Shown here: piece by piece, positions 54,773 to 63,365 of the stretch | How the letters are laid out: every line of letters begins with the position of its first letter | Numbering within the stretch: position 1 is the first letter of the stretch | Assembly (NCBI RefSeq): GCF_017161445.1 | Contig: NZ_CP071060.1 | Span: forward strand, 3,906,001 to 3,970,000 | Direction: 5' to 3' | DNA length: 64,000 nt | Source of the DNA: Niveibacterium microcysteis | GTDB lineage: Bacteria > Pseudomonadota > Gammaproteobacteria > Burkholderiales > Rhodocyclaceae | The notes under the pieces: generated by a model | Database searches by the model: none | Told to the model about the DNA's origin: nothing | Seen by the model: only the letters and a program-made list of their open reading frames with translations | Made by a program: the position numbers and the translations under genes

Positions 54773-56332
54773 TCACTCCGCGTAAAGCCGCACTGCGTTG
54801 CGGCCTTCCTTCTTGGCGCCGTACATCGCAGCATCGGCACGCCGCATCAGTTCATCCGGCGCACTCGTTGCCGCGTAGGTCATCGCCACGCCGATGCTGG
54901 CCCCCACCGCTACGTCGGCTCCGCTGTCGAGCGTGATCGGCGCCAGCACCGCTTCGCGTACCTTGTTCAGGATCGCGGTCGCGGCGTCCGCTTCGGTCAC
55001 GCCGTCGAGCAGCAGCACGAATTCGTCGCCGCCCGGCCGCGCTACCGTGTCGGTGCGGCGCACCGCCCGCTCCAGCCTTTGCGCCACAACGCGCAACACA
55101 TGGTCACCCGCGTCGTGTCCGTGCGTGTCGTTGATCTGTTTGAACCAGTCGAGGTCGATCATGGCGAGCGCGAAGCCGCGCGCCGGGTCGCGGGTGTGTT
55201 CGGCGAGCATGTTGGCGAGGCGACGGTTGAGGCCGAGGCGGTTCATCGCGCCGGTCAGGCTGTCGGTAATCGCCAGTTCCTGTGCGGCCTCCTCGGCGCG
55301 CTTGCGGTCCGAAATGTCGTTCGCAAGCCCCTGCAGGGCGCCGCCGCCGGCCGGTGTCAGCACGATCTGGATCCAGCGCTGCAGGCCGCTCTCTTCCGTC
55401 AGCACGAAGTCTTCGGAGACCGAGCGCTGGCGCTCGATGCAACGCGCCCGCAGCGCGTCGAGCGGCACCGCCAGCGAAGGCAGCAACTCGCCCAGCGTGG
55501 GGCTTTCGTGTGGTGATTGCGGCCCGCCCAGCACCCGCACACAGGCGGGATTCCACGATTGCAGGCGGCCATCGCCGGTCAGCGTGAACAGCCCGGTTTC
55601 GGCATTCTCGAAGATCAGGCGCATGCGCTGTTCATCCAGCTCGCGCTGCTCGCGCAGACTGCGCTCGGTGCGGATCAGCCCCGAGAACCCGGCGATCAGC
55701 GCGTTGGTGTCGCGCACCAGCCGCCCCAGCTCATCGTCGTCATGACCACGCGGCGTGGGGATCTGCCCACCTTCCTTGCCTTCGATGCGGTGCAGGCTGT
55801 CGGAGATCCGGCGGATCGGCCAGGTCACGAAGGCGCTGACCGCCATCAGCGCCGCCAGCACCACCGCCAGCATCTGCCCGCCCATCAGTGCGGCGACCCG
55901 CCAGGCGCGTTCGTAGGACACGTCGCGGATCAGCGCTTCGCTGGGTTCCACACGGATCTCGCAGATCGATTCGCTCTCGGAAAACGGCGAATGCACCGGG
56001 CGGCTCAGGTAGTCGGCACCGGATGGCGGGCCGCCGGCCTCGGCAATCGCCGTGTTCGCCACCCGTACATCGGCCCGCCGGATATAGGGGTTCTTGACCA
56101 GGCCCTCAAGCGCCTGTTTCGCCAGCACGCGGTCGTCGACGAAACACGCCGTGCTGACGGTGCCTTCCACTGCGTCGATCAGCGCGATGCTCTGCCGCTG
56201 CATGGCCTCGCGCTCTTGCGCACGGACGAAGGGCAGCGCGGCCAGCGCAAACGCGATGCCCACTACGCCGCCAACCAACAGGATGATCGCGGTGGTGCGC
56301 AGACCGAGGTTGCGACGGATGAGACGCAGCAT
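54773..56332 (-). CDS. Membrane diguanylate cyclase (PAS-GGDEF)
   Basis: A 519-residue enzyme expected to make cyclic di-GMP. Two membrane helices (about residues 12-35 and 150-170) flank a periplasmic sensor domain, then HAMP, a PAS domain (IFENAETGLFTLTGDGRLQSWN) and a GGDEF domain (LTGAMNRLGLNRRL, RPGGDEFVLLLDG). GGDEF is intact, and RRTD five residues upstream is a product-inhibition I-site. Its ATG overlaps the last base of the PstS-like gene stop, so periplasmic binding protein and cyclase are coupled. Confidence 0.93.
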   Translation of the reverse strand: MLRLIRRNLGLRTTAIILLVGGVVGIAFALAALPFVRAQEREAMQRQSIALIDAVEGTVSTACFVDDRVLAKQALEGLVKNPYIRRADVRVANTAIAEAGGPPSGADYLSRPVHSPFSESESICEIRVEPSEALIRDVSYERAWRVAALMGGQMLAVVLAALMAVSAFVTWPIRRISDSLHRIEGKEGGQIPTPRGHDDDELGRLVRDTNALIAGFSGLIRTERSLREQRELDEQRMRLIFENAETGLFTLTGDGRLQSWNPACVRVLGGPQSPHESPTLGELLPSLAVPLDALRARCIERQRSVSEDFVLTEESGLQRWIQIVLTPAGGGALQGLANDISDRKRAEEAAQELAITDSLTGAMNRLGLNRRLANMLAEHTRDPARGFALAMIDLDWFKQINDTHGHDAGDHVLRVVAQRLERAVRRTDTVARPGGDEFVLLLDGVTEADAATAILNKVREAVLAPITLDSGADVAVGASIGVAMTYAATSAPDELMRRADAAMYGAKKEGRNAVRLYAE

Positions 56333-56772
56333 CACTTGTCCCCCAGCTCGAACACGATGCGCACACGGGCATCCGAGCGCGAGCGTTCGACGTAGCCGAT
56401 ACCGCCCGGATTGCGCTGCACCAGCGACAGGACTTCCTCGGTCGTCTCCGCCTGCACCGGCGGCGAAGCCTGGCCGGAGAAGGTGAGCCGCGCCCAGTAG
56501 GCACGCACCTCGCTCAGATCGCGCGACAGCAGCCGTTGGTAGAACTGCTGTTTCTCCTGCCCGGAACTGGTCAGCAGGTCGATCGGGCGCGCAGCGGTGC
56601 CATCCGGCAGTTTGCGCAACCGCCCCATGTAGAGATTGATCACGTCGTCGCGGGTGAGGCGCGCGACGGCGCAGCCTGGGTTGACCACCACCACGAGGTC
56701 CAGCGCCCATGCGCTCCCGGCCGGCCACAGCAGGCTCAGGAGACACAGCGCGGCGAGGCGGATCGCGACCAT
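56332..56772 (-). CDS. Periplasmic phosphate-binding-like (PstS-type) small protein
   Basis: A 146-residue protein with a signal peptide (LCLLSLLWPAGSAWA). The body resembles a truncated PstS-type binding domain: LVVVVNPGCAVARLTRDDVINLYMGRLRKLPDG is the characteristic segment, followed by EEVLSLVQRNPGGIGYVE. It is much shorter than true PstS proteins. It begins 4 bases after the porin stop and its stop overlaps the GGDEF gene. Sensing a ligand for the cyclase is inferred. Confidence 0.82.
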   Translation of the reverse strand: MVAIRLAALCLLSLLWPAGSAWALDLVVVVNPGCAVARLTRDDVINLYMGRLRKLPDGTAARPIDLLTSSGQEKQQFYQRLLSRDLSEVRAYWARLTFSGQASPPVQAETTEEVLSLVQRNPGGIGYVERSRSDARVRIVFELGDK

Positions 56773-56776
56773 GGCG

Positions 56777-58045
56777 TCAGAACACGAAATCGAGCACGGC
56801 GCTCAGCACCGTGGTTTTGAAAGCGTCCCCGGGGGCCGCGTCGTTGAACCACAGCACGATGCTGTGCGTGCCGTGGATGCGTTCGGCCTGCAGCTTCAGC
56901 GCGATGTGGCTCGACAGATCCCAGCGTGTGCCCAGCCCAACCGTCTGCAGGTTGTTGAGGTTGGATTCAAACATCTTGCCGACGGCGTTCTCCAGCGGCG
57001 CAAGCATTGGCCACGGTGGTAGACCCGATACCGGGTGGCTGTCCGGCGAGCGCGCACCCGATAACAGCAGATATGGCGTCAGCGCACCGACGCGATAGCC
57101 CAGGAGGGCGAAGCCCGCGTAGTACGGCGGGAGCGCATCGCTATCGGAACGAAAATAGCTGCCAGCCAATTGCGCCTGAAGCGCACCTTGCTGGTAGCCC
57201 AGCGAAGCGGACAGGTAGCCGAAGTGCTTGCCCTCCACCGACAGGCGGTCGGCCAGCTCGGGGCCGCCGGGAATGCCACCGTTGCGAAGCGCGTCGTGGA
57301 TATCGGGGAAGGGAAAATCATGTGCGACGCGGATTTGGGTGTAGCCCAGCCGCGCGGTCCACGGCTCACCCTGGTATTCGAGGTAGGCGCCTACGAGTGG
57401 CGAATCGGCCAGATCGAATACCGCGCCCTGCGCGTCCGCCACCGCCTTGCCCACCGCCAGCCCGGCATAAGCCTTGAATTTCAGCGCATCGGCCCCGAGC
57501 GGCCAGATGTAGCTGACATCAAGGCCGTCAAGCGACTGCATCGGAATGCCGCCGTAGTAGTCCGGCGCGGGACGAACCGGCAGGTAGGAATAGCCAATGT
57601 TGGTCGAGTCGGCGAGCGGATAGACATCGAGCCCAAGGCGCCCGCCCCGCAGGGTCAGCGCCGCGTCCGGCGAATAGCTGAGGAAGCCCCAGCTCAGTTC
57701 GGGGCGCCACGAGCCATCGTAGCGGTAGCGCGACAGCGCCTGTACCACCGCTTCCCAATCGGCGCCGAGCTGGTAGTTGAACTGCACGCCAATCCGCGTA
57801 TCGACGTTTGCCGCCCCAGCCCCGCCCGCCACACCGGTTGGTGCCTGCGTCACGTCGCGGCGATACTCGATGCCGTCGGCGCTGGCCCAGGTGCCGCCCA
57901 GCGTGCCAAAGCCGGCCAGCCGCCAAGGTCGGTCCGGGGACTCGTCCGCCCGTACGGCGACGCCGCTCGCGAGGCATAAGGCCGCGAGGACCACGCGGGT
58001 TTTCAGGACAGCGCTCACCAGCCCCCTCCGGAGTGCGCCGGGCAT
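56777..58045 (-). CDS. Outer-membrane porin-like protein
   Basis: A 422-residue protein with a signal peptide (VVLAALCLASGVAVRA) and the alternating strand pattern of a beta barrel ending in Phe (LSAVLDFVF). Segments such as FGTLGGTWASADGIEYRRD, FNYQLGADWEAVVQAL and LGYTQIRVAHDF are porin-like. The substrate is unknown. It heads a three-gene run with the PstS-like protein and the diguanylate cyclase. The ATG at 58045 has no strong ribosome-binding site. Confidence 0.82.
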   Translation of the reverse strand: MPGALRRGLVSAVLKTRVVLAALCLASGVAVRADESPDRPWRLAGFGTLGGTWASADGIEYRRDVTQAPTGVAGGAGAANVDTRIGVQFNYQLGADWEAVVQALSRYRYDGSWRPELSWGFLSYSPDAALTLRGGRLGLDVYPLADSTNIGYSYLPVRPAPDYYGGIPMQSLDGLDVSYIWPLGADALKFKAYAGLAVGKAVADAQGAVFDLADSPLVGAYLEYQGEPWTARLGYTQIRVAHDFPFPDIHDALRNGGIPGGPELADRLSVEGKHFGYLSASLGYQQGALQAQLAGSYFRSDSDALPPYYAGFALLGYRVGALTPYLLLSGARSPDSHPVSGLPPWPMLAPLENAVGKMFESNLNNLQTVGLGTRWDLSSHIALKLQAERIHGTHSIVLWFNDAAPGDAFKTTVLSAVLDFVF

Positions 58046-58096
58046 GCGCCGGCACTGAGGGTTAACGGCTGCCCGCTGCAGCGGCTTGAGGGCTGA

Positions 58097-59290
58097 TCAG
58101 GCCGCCATGCCGGCGCTGTAGCCGCTCGCCCAGGCCCACTGGAAGTTGTAGCCGCCGAGCCAGCCGGTGACGTCCATCACCTCGCCAACGAAGAAAAGCC
58201 CGGGCACCGCCTTGGCCATCATCGTCTTCTGGTCCAGCGCGCGGGTGTCGACGCCGCCCGCCGTCACCTCCGCCTTGCGGTAGCCCTCCGAGCCTGCCGG
58301 CACCAGCTGCCACGCGTTCAGGCGCTGCGCCAGCTCGCGCAGTGTGCGATCCGGCATATCGGCCAGCGGCCGGCCGGCGTAGCCACTGGCGGCGGCCCAG
58401 TGTTCCGCAAGGCGGCGCGGCAGCCACTGCGCCAGGGCGTTCTGCAGCTGCTGCTTGTTCCCTGGCTTGGCGGCCAGCAGCGCTTCGGCAAGATCGGTGT
58501 CGGGCGCGAGATTCAGCGTGATCGCCTCACCCGGGCTCCAGAACGACGAAATCTGCAGGATCGCGGGGCCAGACAGACCGCGATGGGTGAACAGCAGATC
58601 CTCGCGAAAATGCCCACGCCGCTTGCCGCTGCCGCCGGAGACCTCCACCTCAAGCGACACCCCGGAGAGCTCGGCAAAAGGCGCCCAGTCAGCTGCGGCG
58701 AAGGTCAGCGGCACCAGAGCGGCGCGCAGCGGCACAAGGGGCAGATCGAACTGCTTCGCCAGCCGGAAGCCGAAATCGGTGGCCCCGATCTTCGGTATCG
58801 AAAGTCCGCCAGTCGCCACCACCAGCGATGCCACCTCGATGCGGCCCAGGCTGGTCTCCAGACTGAAGCCAGCCTCGTCCCGCGCCACCTCGCCGACGCG
58901 GCAAGGCCGACGCCAGGCCACGCCACCGGCGGCGCATTCCGCCACCAGCAGGTCGATGATTTGCTGTGCGCTGTCGTCACAGAACAGCTGGCCCTTGTGC
59001 TTCTCGTGCCAGCGCACGCCATGGCGTTCGATGAGGTCGAGGAAGTCGCGCGGCGTATAGCGTGACAGCGCCGAGCGGCAGAAATGCGGGTTGTCCGACA
59101 GGTAGTTGGCAGGCCCGGCCTGCAGGTTGGTGAAATTGCAGCGCCCGCCGCCGGAGATGCGGATCTTTTCGGCCAGGTGCTCGGCGTGGTCGATCAGCAC
59201 GACCCTCCGGCCGCGTTGCCCTGCAACCGCCGCGGCCATCATGCCGGCCGCGCCGGCGCCAATTACCGCCACATCGAACTGTTCTGCCAT
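58097..59290 (-). CDS. NAD(P)/FAD-dependent oxidoreductase, HI0933/BaiN family
   Basis: A 397-residue flavoprotein. The N-terminal dinucleotide motif is VAVIGAGAAGMMAAAVAG, followed by KIRISGGGRCNFTN and VVATGGLSIPKIGATDFGF, and it ends GEVMDVTGWLGGYNFQWAWASG, all characteristic of the HI0933 family. The reaction is not known for most members. The ATG at 59290 (MAEQFDVAV) is chosen; a start at 59302 adds four residues. It is divergent from rng, 154 bases apart. Confidence 0.93.
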   Translation of the reverse strand: MAEQFDVAVIGAGAAGMMAAAVAGQRGRRVVLIDHAEHLAEKIRISGGGRCNFTNLQAGPANYLSDNPHFCRSALSRYTPRDFLDLIERHGVRWHEKHKGQLFCDDSAQQIIDLLVAECAAGGVAWRRPCRVGEVARDEAGFSLETSLGRIEVASLVVATGGLSIPKIGATDFGFRLAKQFDLPLVPLRAALVPLTFAAADWAPFAELSGVSLEVEVSGGSGKRRGHFREDLLFTHRGLSGPAILQISSFWSPGEAITLNLAPDTDLAEALLAAKPGNKQQLQNALAQWLPRRLAEHWAAASGYAGRPLADMPDRTLRELAQRLNAWQLVPAGSEGYRKAEVTAGGVDTRALDQKTMMAKAVPGLFFVGEVMDVTGWLGGYNFQWAWASGYSAGMAA

Positions 59291-59444
59291 GCCGCACTCC
59301 AACGAGAGCGCGAGATCTTACCGGGCTGGCAGCAGGCCGGGCGGTTAGAATGAAAGCGCAACCCGGGTCCGCGGCGCCGCCGGTGTGCGATGCGGGAGCA
59401 CCTCCGCAAGGGGATGCTCCCGCATCACACTTCGAAGCGTCACC

Positions 59445-60899
59445 ATGAGCGAATCATTCCTGATCAATTTCACGCCGCAGGAAACCCGGGTCGCGATGCT
59501 GCTGAACGGCGTCGTGCAGGAACTGCATATCGAGCGCGAACACTCGCGCGGCTTTGTTGGCAACGTCTATCTGGGTCGCGTGGTCCGGGTGCTGCCCGGC
59601 ATGCAATCGGCCTTCATCGACATCGGCCTCGAACGCACCGCCTTCCTGCATGTGGCGGACATCTGGTTCGATCGCCACGCCGGTGAAGTGCAGCGGCCGA
59701 TCGAAAAGATCCTGCACGAAGGGCAGAACCTCGTCGTCCAGGTACTGAAAGATCCGATCGGCACCAAGGGCGCACGGCTATCGACGCAGATCAGCATCGC
59801 CGGGCGTCTGCTCGTCTATCTGCCGCAGGAAAAGCACATCGGCATCTCGCAGCGGATCGAGAGCGAAGAAGGCCGCCTCGCGCTGCGCGAACGCCTGCAC
59901 CAGCTGGTACCGGCCGACGAGACCGGTGGCTTCATCGTACGCACGATGGCCGAACGTGCGAGCAACGAAGAGCTTGGTGCCGACATCGCGTACCTGCGCA
60001 AGATCTGGAGCGAGATCAAGAGTCGCTCGGTCGGCGCACATCCGCCGCTGGCGCTGTACCACGATCTCAACCTCGCCCAGCGCGTGCTGCGCGACCTGGT
60101 GACGCCCGAGACCGAGAAGATCGTCATCGACTCGCGCGAGAACTTCCAGAAGCTCAACGCCTTCGCCAGCGAGTACATGCCGCAAGTGGTGTCGTTGCTC
60201 GACCACTACACCGGCGAACGCACGCTGTTCGACCTGCACGGCGTCGAAGACGAGATCCAGAAGGCGCTGTCGCGCCGCGTGGATCTGAAGAGCGGCGGCT
60301 ACCTGATCATCGACCAGACCGAGGCGCTCACAACGATTGACGTCAACACCGGCGGTTTTGTCGGCGCACGCACCTTCGACGACACGGTGTTCAAGACCAA
60401 CCTCGAGGCGACGCTCGCGATCGCTCGCCAACTGCGGCTGCGCAACCTCGGCGGCATCATCCTGATCGATTTCATCGACATGGAAAGCGACGAGCATCGC
60501 GCGGCGGTGCTGGCCGAGCTCAACAAGGCGCTGTCGCGCGACCACACCAAGGTGTCGGTCGGTGGCTTCACCTCGCTGGGCCTCGTCGAGATGACGCGCA
60601 AGCGCACCCGCGAATCGCTCGCGCACATCCTGTGCGAGCCCTGCCCCACCTGCAGCGGCCGCGGCGAGATCAAGACGTCGCGCACCGTGGCTTACGAAAT
60701 CCTGCGCGAACTGGTGCGCGAGGCACGCCAGTTCAACGCCAAGGAATACCGCGTGCTGGCCGCCCCTTCGGTGATCGACCTGTTCCTCGACGAAGAGTCG
60801 CAGGCACTCGCGATGCTGTCGGACTTCATCGGCAAGCCGATCTCGCTGCAAGCGGAAACCAGCTACAACCCCGAGCAGTTCGACATTGTTCTGCTGTAG
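59445..60899 (+). CDS. rng: Ribonuclease G
   Basis: An endoribonuclease that matures the 5' end of 16S rRNA and degrades mRNA. The 484-residue protein has the S1-like domain (RVVRVLPGMQSAFIDIG), the DNase-I-like catalytic region with DVNTGGFVG and LRNLGGIILIDFIDM, and the zinc-link CEPCPTCSGRG. It lacks the long disordered tail of RNase E, hence RNase G. The start is the ATG at 59445 (MSESFLINF). The 3' end is intact even though an integrase gene follows 170 bases later. Confidence 0.97.
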   Translation: MSESFLINFTPQETRVAMLLNGVVQELHIEREHSRGFVGNVYLGRVVRVLPGMQSAFIDIGLERTAFLHVADIWFDRHAGEVQRPIEKILHEGQNLVVQVLKDPIGTKGARLSTQISIAGRLLVYLPQEKHIGISQRIESEEGRLALRERLHQLVPADETGGFIVRTMAERASNEELGADIAYLRKIWSEIKSRSVGAHPPLALYHDLNLAQRVLRDLVTPETEKIVIDSRENFQKLNAFASEYMPQVVSLLDHYTGERTLFDLHGVEDEIQKALSRRVDLKSGGYLIIDQTEALTTIDVNTGGFVGARTFDDTVFKTNLEATLAIARQLRLRNLGGIILIDFIDMESDEHRAAVLAELNKALSRDHTKVSVGGFTSLGLVEMTRKRTRESLAHILCEPCPTCSGRGEIKTSRTVAYEILRELVREARQFNAKEYRVLAAPSVIDLFLDEESQALAMLSDFIGKPISLQAETSYNPEQFDIVLL

Positions 60900-61016
60900 A
60901 TTAATTCGTGGTTAACCCCAGCCACAAGAACTGGATAAATCGTAGCGCTATCAATATCTTGCCGATTCCGATGTTGATACCCATGCATCCCCGTACAATG
61001 CCAACCACCTAATATC

Positions 61017-61038
61017 GGGTAGCCAAATGGGTAGCCAA
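61017..61038. repeat. Tandem 10-bp direct repeat upstream of the integrase
   Basis: GGGTAGCCAA occurs twice with two bases between the copies (12-base period), 32 bases before the integrase ATG. It is a candidate arm-type recombinase site or autoregulatory site. Confidence 0.5.
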
Positions 61039-61069
61039 CAGAGGGCGCCCGAACGGTGGCGAGGAATGC

Positions 61070-62266
61070 ATGGCGAAGGTCCAATCGAACCAACTAACCG
61101 ACGTACAGCTGCGGCAGTGGGTGCGCGCTGGAGCACCTGTCGCGAAATCTGATGGCGGCGGACTGACTTTCACGCTGTCCGCCAGCGGGGCGGCAACCTG
61201 GATTCTCAGATTCAGGCACAGCGGACGCAGACAAGAGGTCACCTTGGGTCGGTACCCGGACCTCACACTTGCTGCGGCCCGCTTAATGGCTACCAAGAGG
61301 CGCCTCGCTCTTGCCGAAGGCATCAACCCCGCAGATGAGATTCGACGCGCCAAAGCACACCGAGACTGGACAGTTCGCGAACTCATCCACGACTATCGCG
61401 AACTGGTCCTCACACATCTCGCAGAGAGCACCCAGGCCAGCTACGGCAGGAACCTGAAACGCATAGAGAACGGCATGGGCGCCATGTCAGTCCAGTCCGT
61501 CACACCGCTGGATGTCGTCGCCCAGATCGAGCGAGTCAAGGCTGGGTGGGTCGAACTCTTCACCCTTTGGTGCGCGCTTCGCGGTATCTTTAAACATGCC
61601 GCAGGGAAGCGACTGATCGTGACAAATCCGTGTGCGGGCATTCAACTCGACGCCATTATCGGCAAGCGCCCCGAGAAGCGTGTGCGCTTGATGCTCTCCG
61701 ACGACGAACTGCGCGTTCTGATGAACGCACAGATGAAGGAAGAGAACCTTCTGGCGATTCGCATTCTGCTCGCAACCGGCGTTCGGATCTCAGAACTTAA
61801 CTCTGCGCTCAGCGAAAACGTCTTCCTTGATGAAGGCCGCTGGCATATCCCTAGCAGCAAAACAGGTGCTGCCATCGACATTCCTTTACCGCCACCAGTA
61901 ATCGCGTGGTTCAAAACCTTGATCGACATTGCCGGGAATTCGGCATACGTTCTGCCGGCGCACTCAAACGCGAGGCGTGCGCAGTTCGGAGGCGACACGC
62001 ACCGCGCAAAGGACTCAATCCGAGAGGCCATCGACTACTGGATTGAGCGACATTCGCCGGCCATCAGGCGCTTCACACCTCACGATCTGAGAAGCACTAT
62101 GAAGAGCCACCTGCGACAACTTGGAGTACCAAGGGACATCTCTGAGATGTGTCTGAACCACAAGCAGCCAGGCGTAGAAGGTATCTATGACAAGCACACC
62201 TACTTTCAAGAACGCCTCGCAGCACTGACAACGTGGACCGAAAAACTCACGAAATTTCAGAGCTAA
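61070..62266 (+). CDS. Tyrosine recombinase/integrase, P4-type (DUF4102 N-terminus)
   Basis: A 398-residue integrase. The N-terminal arm-binding domain (LTDVQLRQWVRAGAPVAKSDGGG, then ATWILRFRHSGRRQEVTLG) is followed by a core-binding domain (about 105-190) and the catalytic domain. The catalytic residues are Arg239 (ATGVRISEL), Lys264, His338 and Arg341 (TPHDLRST), His364 (CLNHKQ) and Tyr373 (GIYDKH). All are present, so it should be active. It marks the left end of an integrated element beside rng. No tRNA lies in the gap. The DUF6387 gene follows after 1 base. Confidence 0.95.
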   Translation: MAKVQSNQLTDVQLRQWVRAGAPVAKSDGGGLTFTLSASGAATWILRFRHSGRRQEVTLGRYPDLTLAAARLMATKRRLALAEGINPADEIRRAKAHRDWTVRELIHDYRELVLTHLAESTQASYGRNLKRIENGMGAMSVQSVTPLDVVAQIERVKAGWVELFTLWCALRGIFKHAAGKRLIVTNPCAGIQLDAIIGKRPEKRVRLMLSDDELRVLMNAQMKEENLLAIRILLATGVRISELNSALSENVFLDEGRWHIPSSKTGAAIDIPLPPPVIAWFKTLIDIAGNSAYVLPAHSNARRAQFGGDTHRAKDSIREAIDYWIERHSPAIRRFTPHDLRSTMKSHLRQLGVPRDISEMCLNHKQPGVEGIYDKHTYFQERLAALTTWTEKLTKFQS

Positions 62267-62267
62267 T

Positions 62268-63170
62268 ATGCCGCCATTCAAGGGGGACGATGAGATCGAC
62301 CCCATCGAATACTGTCGCCGCAGAGGCTTCGAGCCTTGTCGTTACGATAACTGCGCCACTTGGGACCTTGATGCATGGCGGCACGCACTTCATCGCAGGC
62401 GACTTGCTAGTGCCAGACTGCACCGCGCCATGGAGAACGAAGAGAAACACAAAGACGACGACAAAAACACGGAATGGTCAAAGGTAGCAATAGCCAACGT
62501 GATCAAAGAGGTGGAGTCGTTCTTCATAGACCCCGCCGCACAGAACAGCGAGGCAAAGCGTATGGAGCCGTCCGATTCGAGAGAGAGGCAAGGCGTACGC
62601 GACCGCACTGTGCTCGACGAGTTGATCAGCTCCGACAGAGTCTCAAGCGATGCGTTCTCTTCTTGGGAAGAGTTACGCGTTGTATGGCAAAACGAAGACC
62701 TGGACAACCCATCTGCGGCAATCAGGGCAGCAGCGGCTGACACCGGAATCGATCTAGATCGCGGCCTTTACGATCTTGATAATCGCCCCCTATGGCAAAC
62801 CGAGCCTTTGAATGGCACGCCAGATTTCTTTGTCTCAGTCTCTTTGGGCAAACCAGACACAGAACTGGTGCGTGACTTCAAAGCTTGGCTGAAACATACA
62901 AGGCGGGAATCAGGGTTCTTGGCCGCAAACGCTCCGATCTCGGCCAACTTGTTGGAAAAATGGCACGACAACTCGGTTCTTGCCTATATCGACCTCTCTC
63001 TATATGCCAAGGCCTCATGCCTCAGGATTACTAATGAGAAGATGGCTGAGCTTCTCTTTCACAACAGGCTCGAATCCGTTTCTGATACCGACAAGCTCCG
63101 GACAACAAAGAAGTATGCACAAGTCATTATGAAGGACACATACTTCAGCTCGATGCGCCACGTCGCATAG
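62268..63170 (+). CDS. DUF6387 family protein
   Basis: A 300-residue soluble protein. The N-terminal part is polar with CRRRGFEPCRYDNC and an acidic/lysine-rich stretch. The C-terminal half fits DUF6387: FFVSVSLGKPDTELVRDFKAWLKHTR, EKWHDNSVLAYIDLSLYAK and ELLFHNRLESVSDTDKLRTTKKYAQ. Family members commonly sit beside tyrosine recombinases, as here, but no function is established. GC is clearly below the chromosomal level of the window. It may assist recombination or be a stabilising partner; both are guesses. Confidence 0.8.
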   Translation: MPPFKGDDEIDPIEYCRRRGFEPCRYDNCATWDLDAWRHALHRRRLASARLHRAMENEEKHKDDDKNTEWSKVAIANVIKEVESFFIDPAAQNSEAKRMEPSDSRERQGVRDRTVLDELISSDRVSSDAFSSWEELRVVWQNEDLDNPSAAIRAAAADTGIDLDRGLYDLDNRPLWQTEPLNGTPDFFVSVSLGKPDTELVRDFKAWLKHTRRESGFLAANAPISANLLEKWHDNSVLAYIDLSLYAKASCLRITNEKMAELLFHNRLESVSDTDKLRTTKKYAQVIMKDTYFSSMRHVA

Positions 63171-63365
63171 CGACTCAATATCGCGGCCTTGAAAGAGTCG
63201 CGAGCAAGAACCTCCTGCTCCGTCGCGAGAGGCATCGACTTTCCAACGCCGTACTTACATCCCTAGATGCTTACGCAGGGCTGTCCTACTAGTTGTTATT
63301 TCTTTGCCGTACCACTGGCAACCAATGGCTCGCCTCGGGCATAGGCGCCCAGTAGTGAACCGCAT

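Noticed and set aside
60900..61069. Possible tRNA attachment site between rng and the integrase
   Set aside because: No cloverleaf or CCA end can be formed; the element is not next to a tRNA here.
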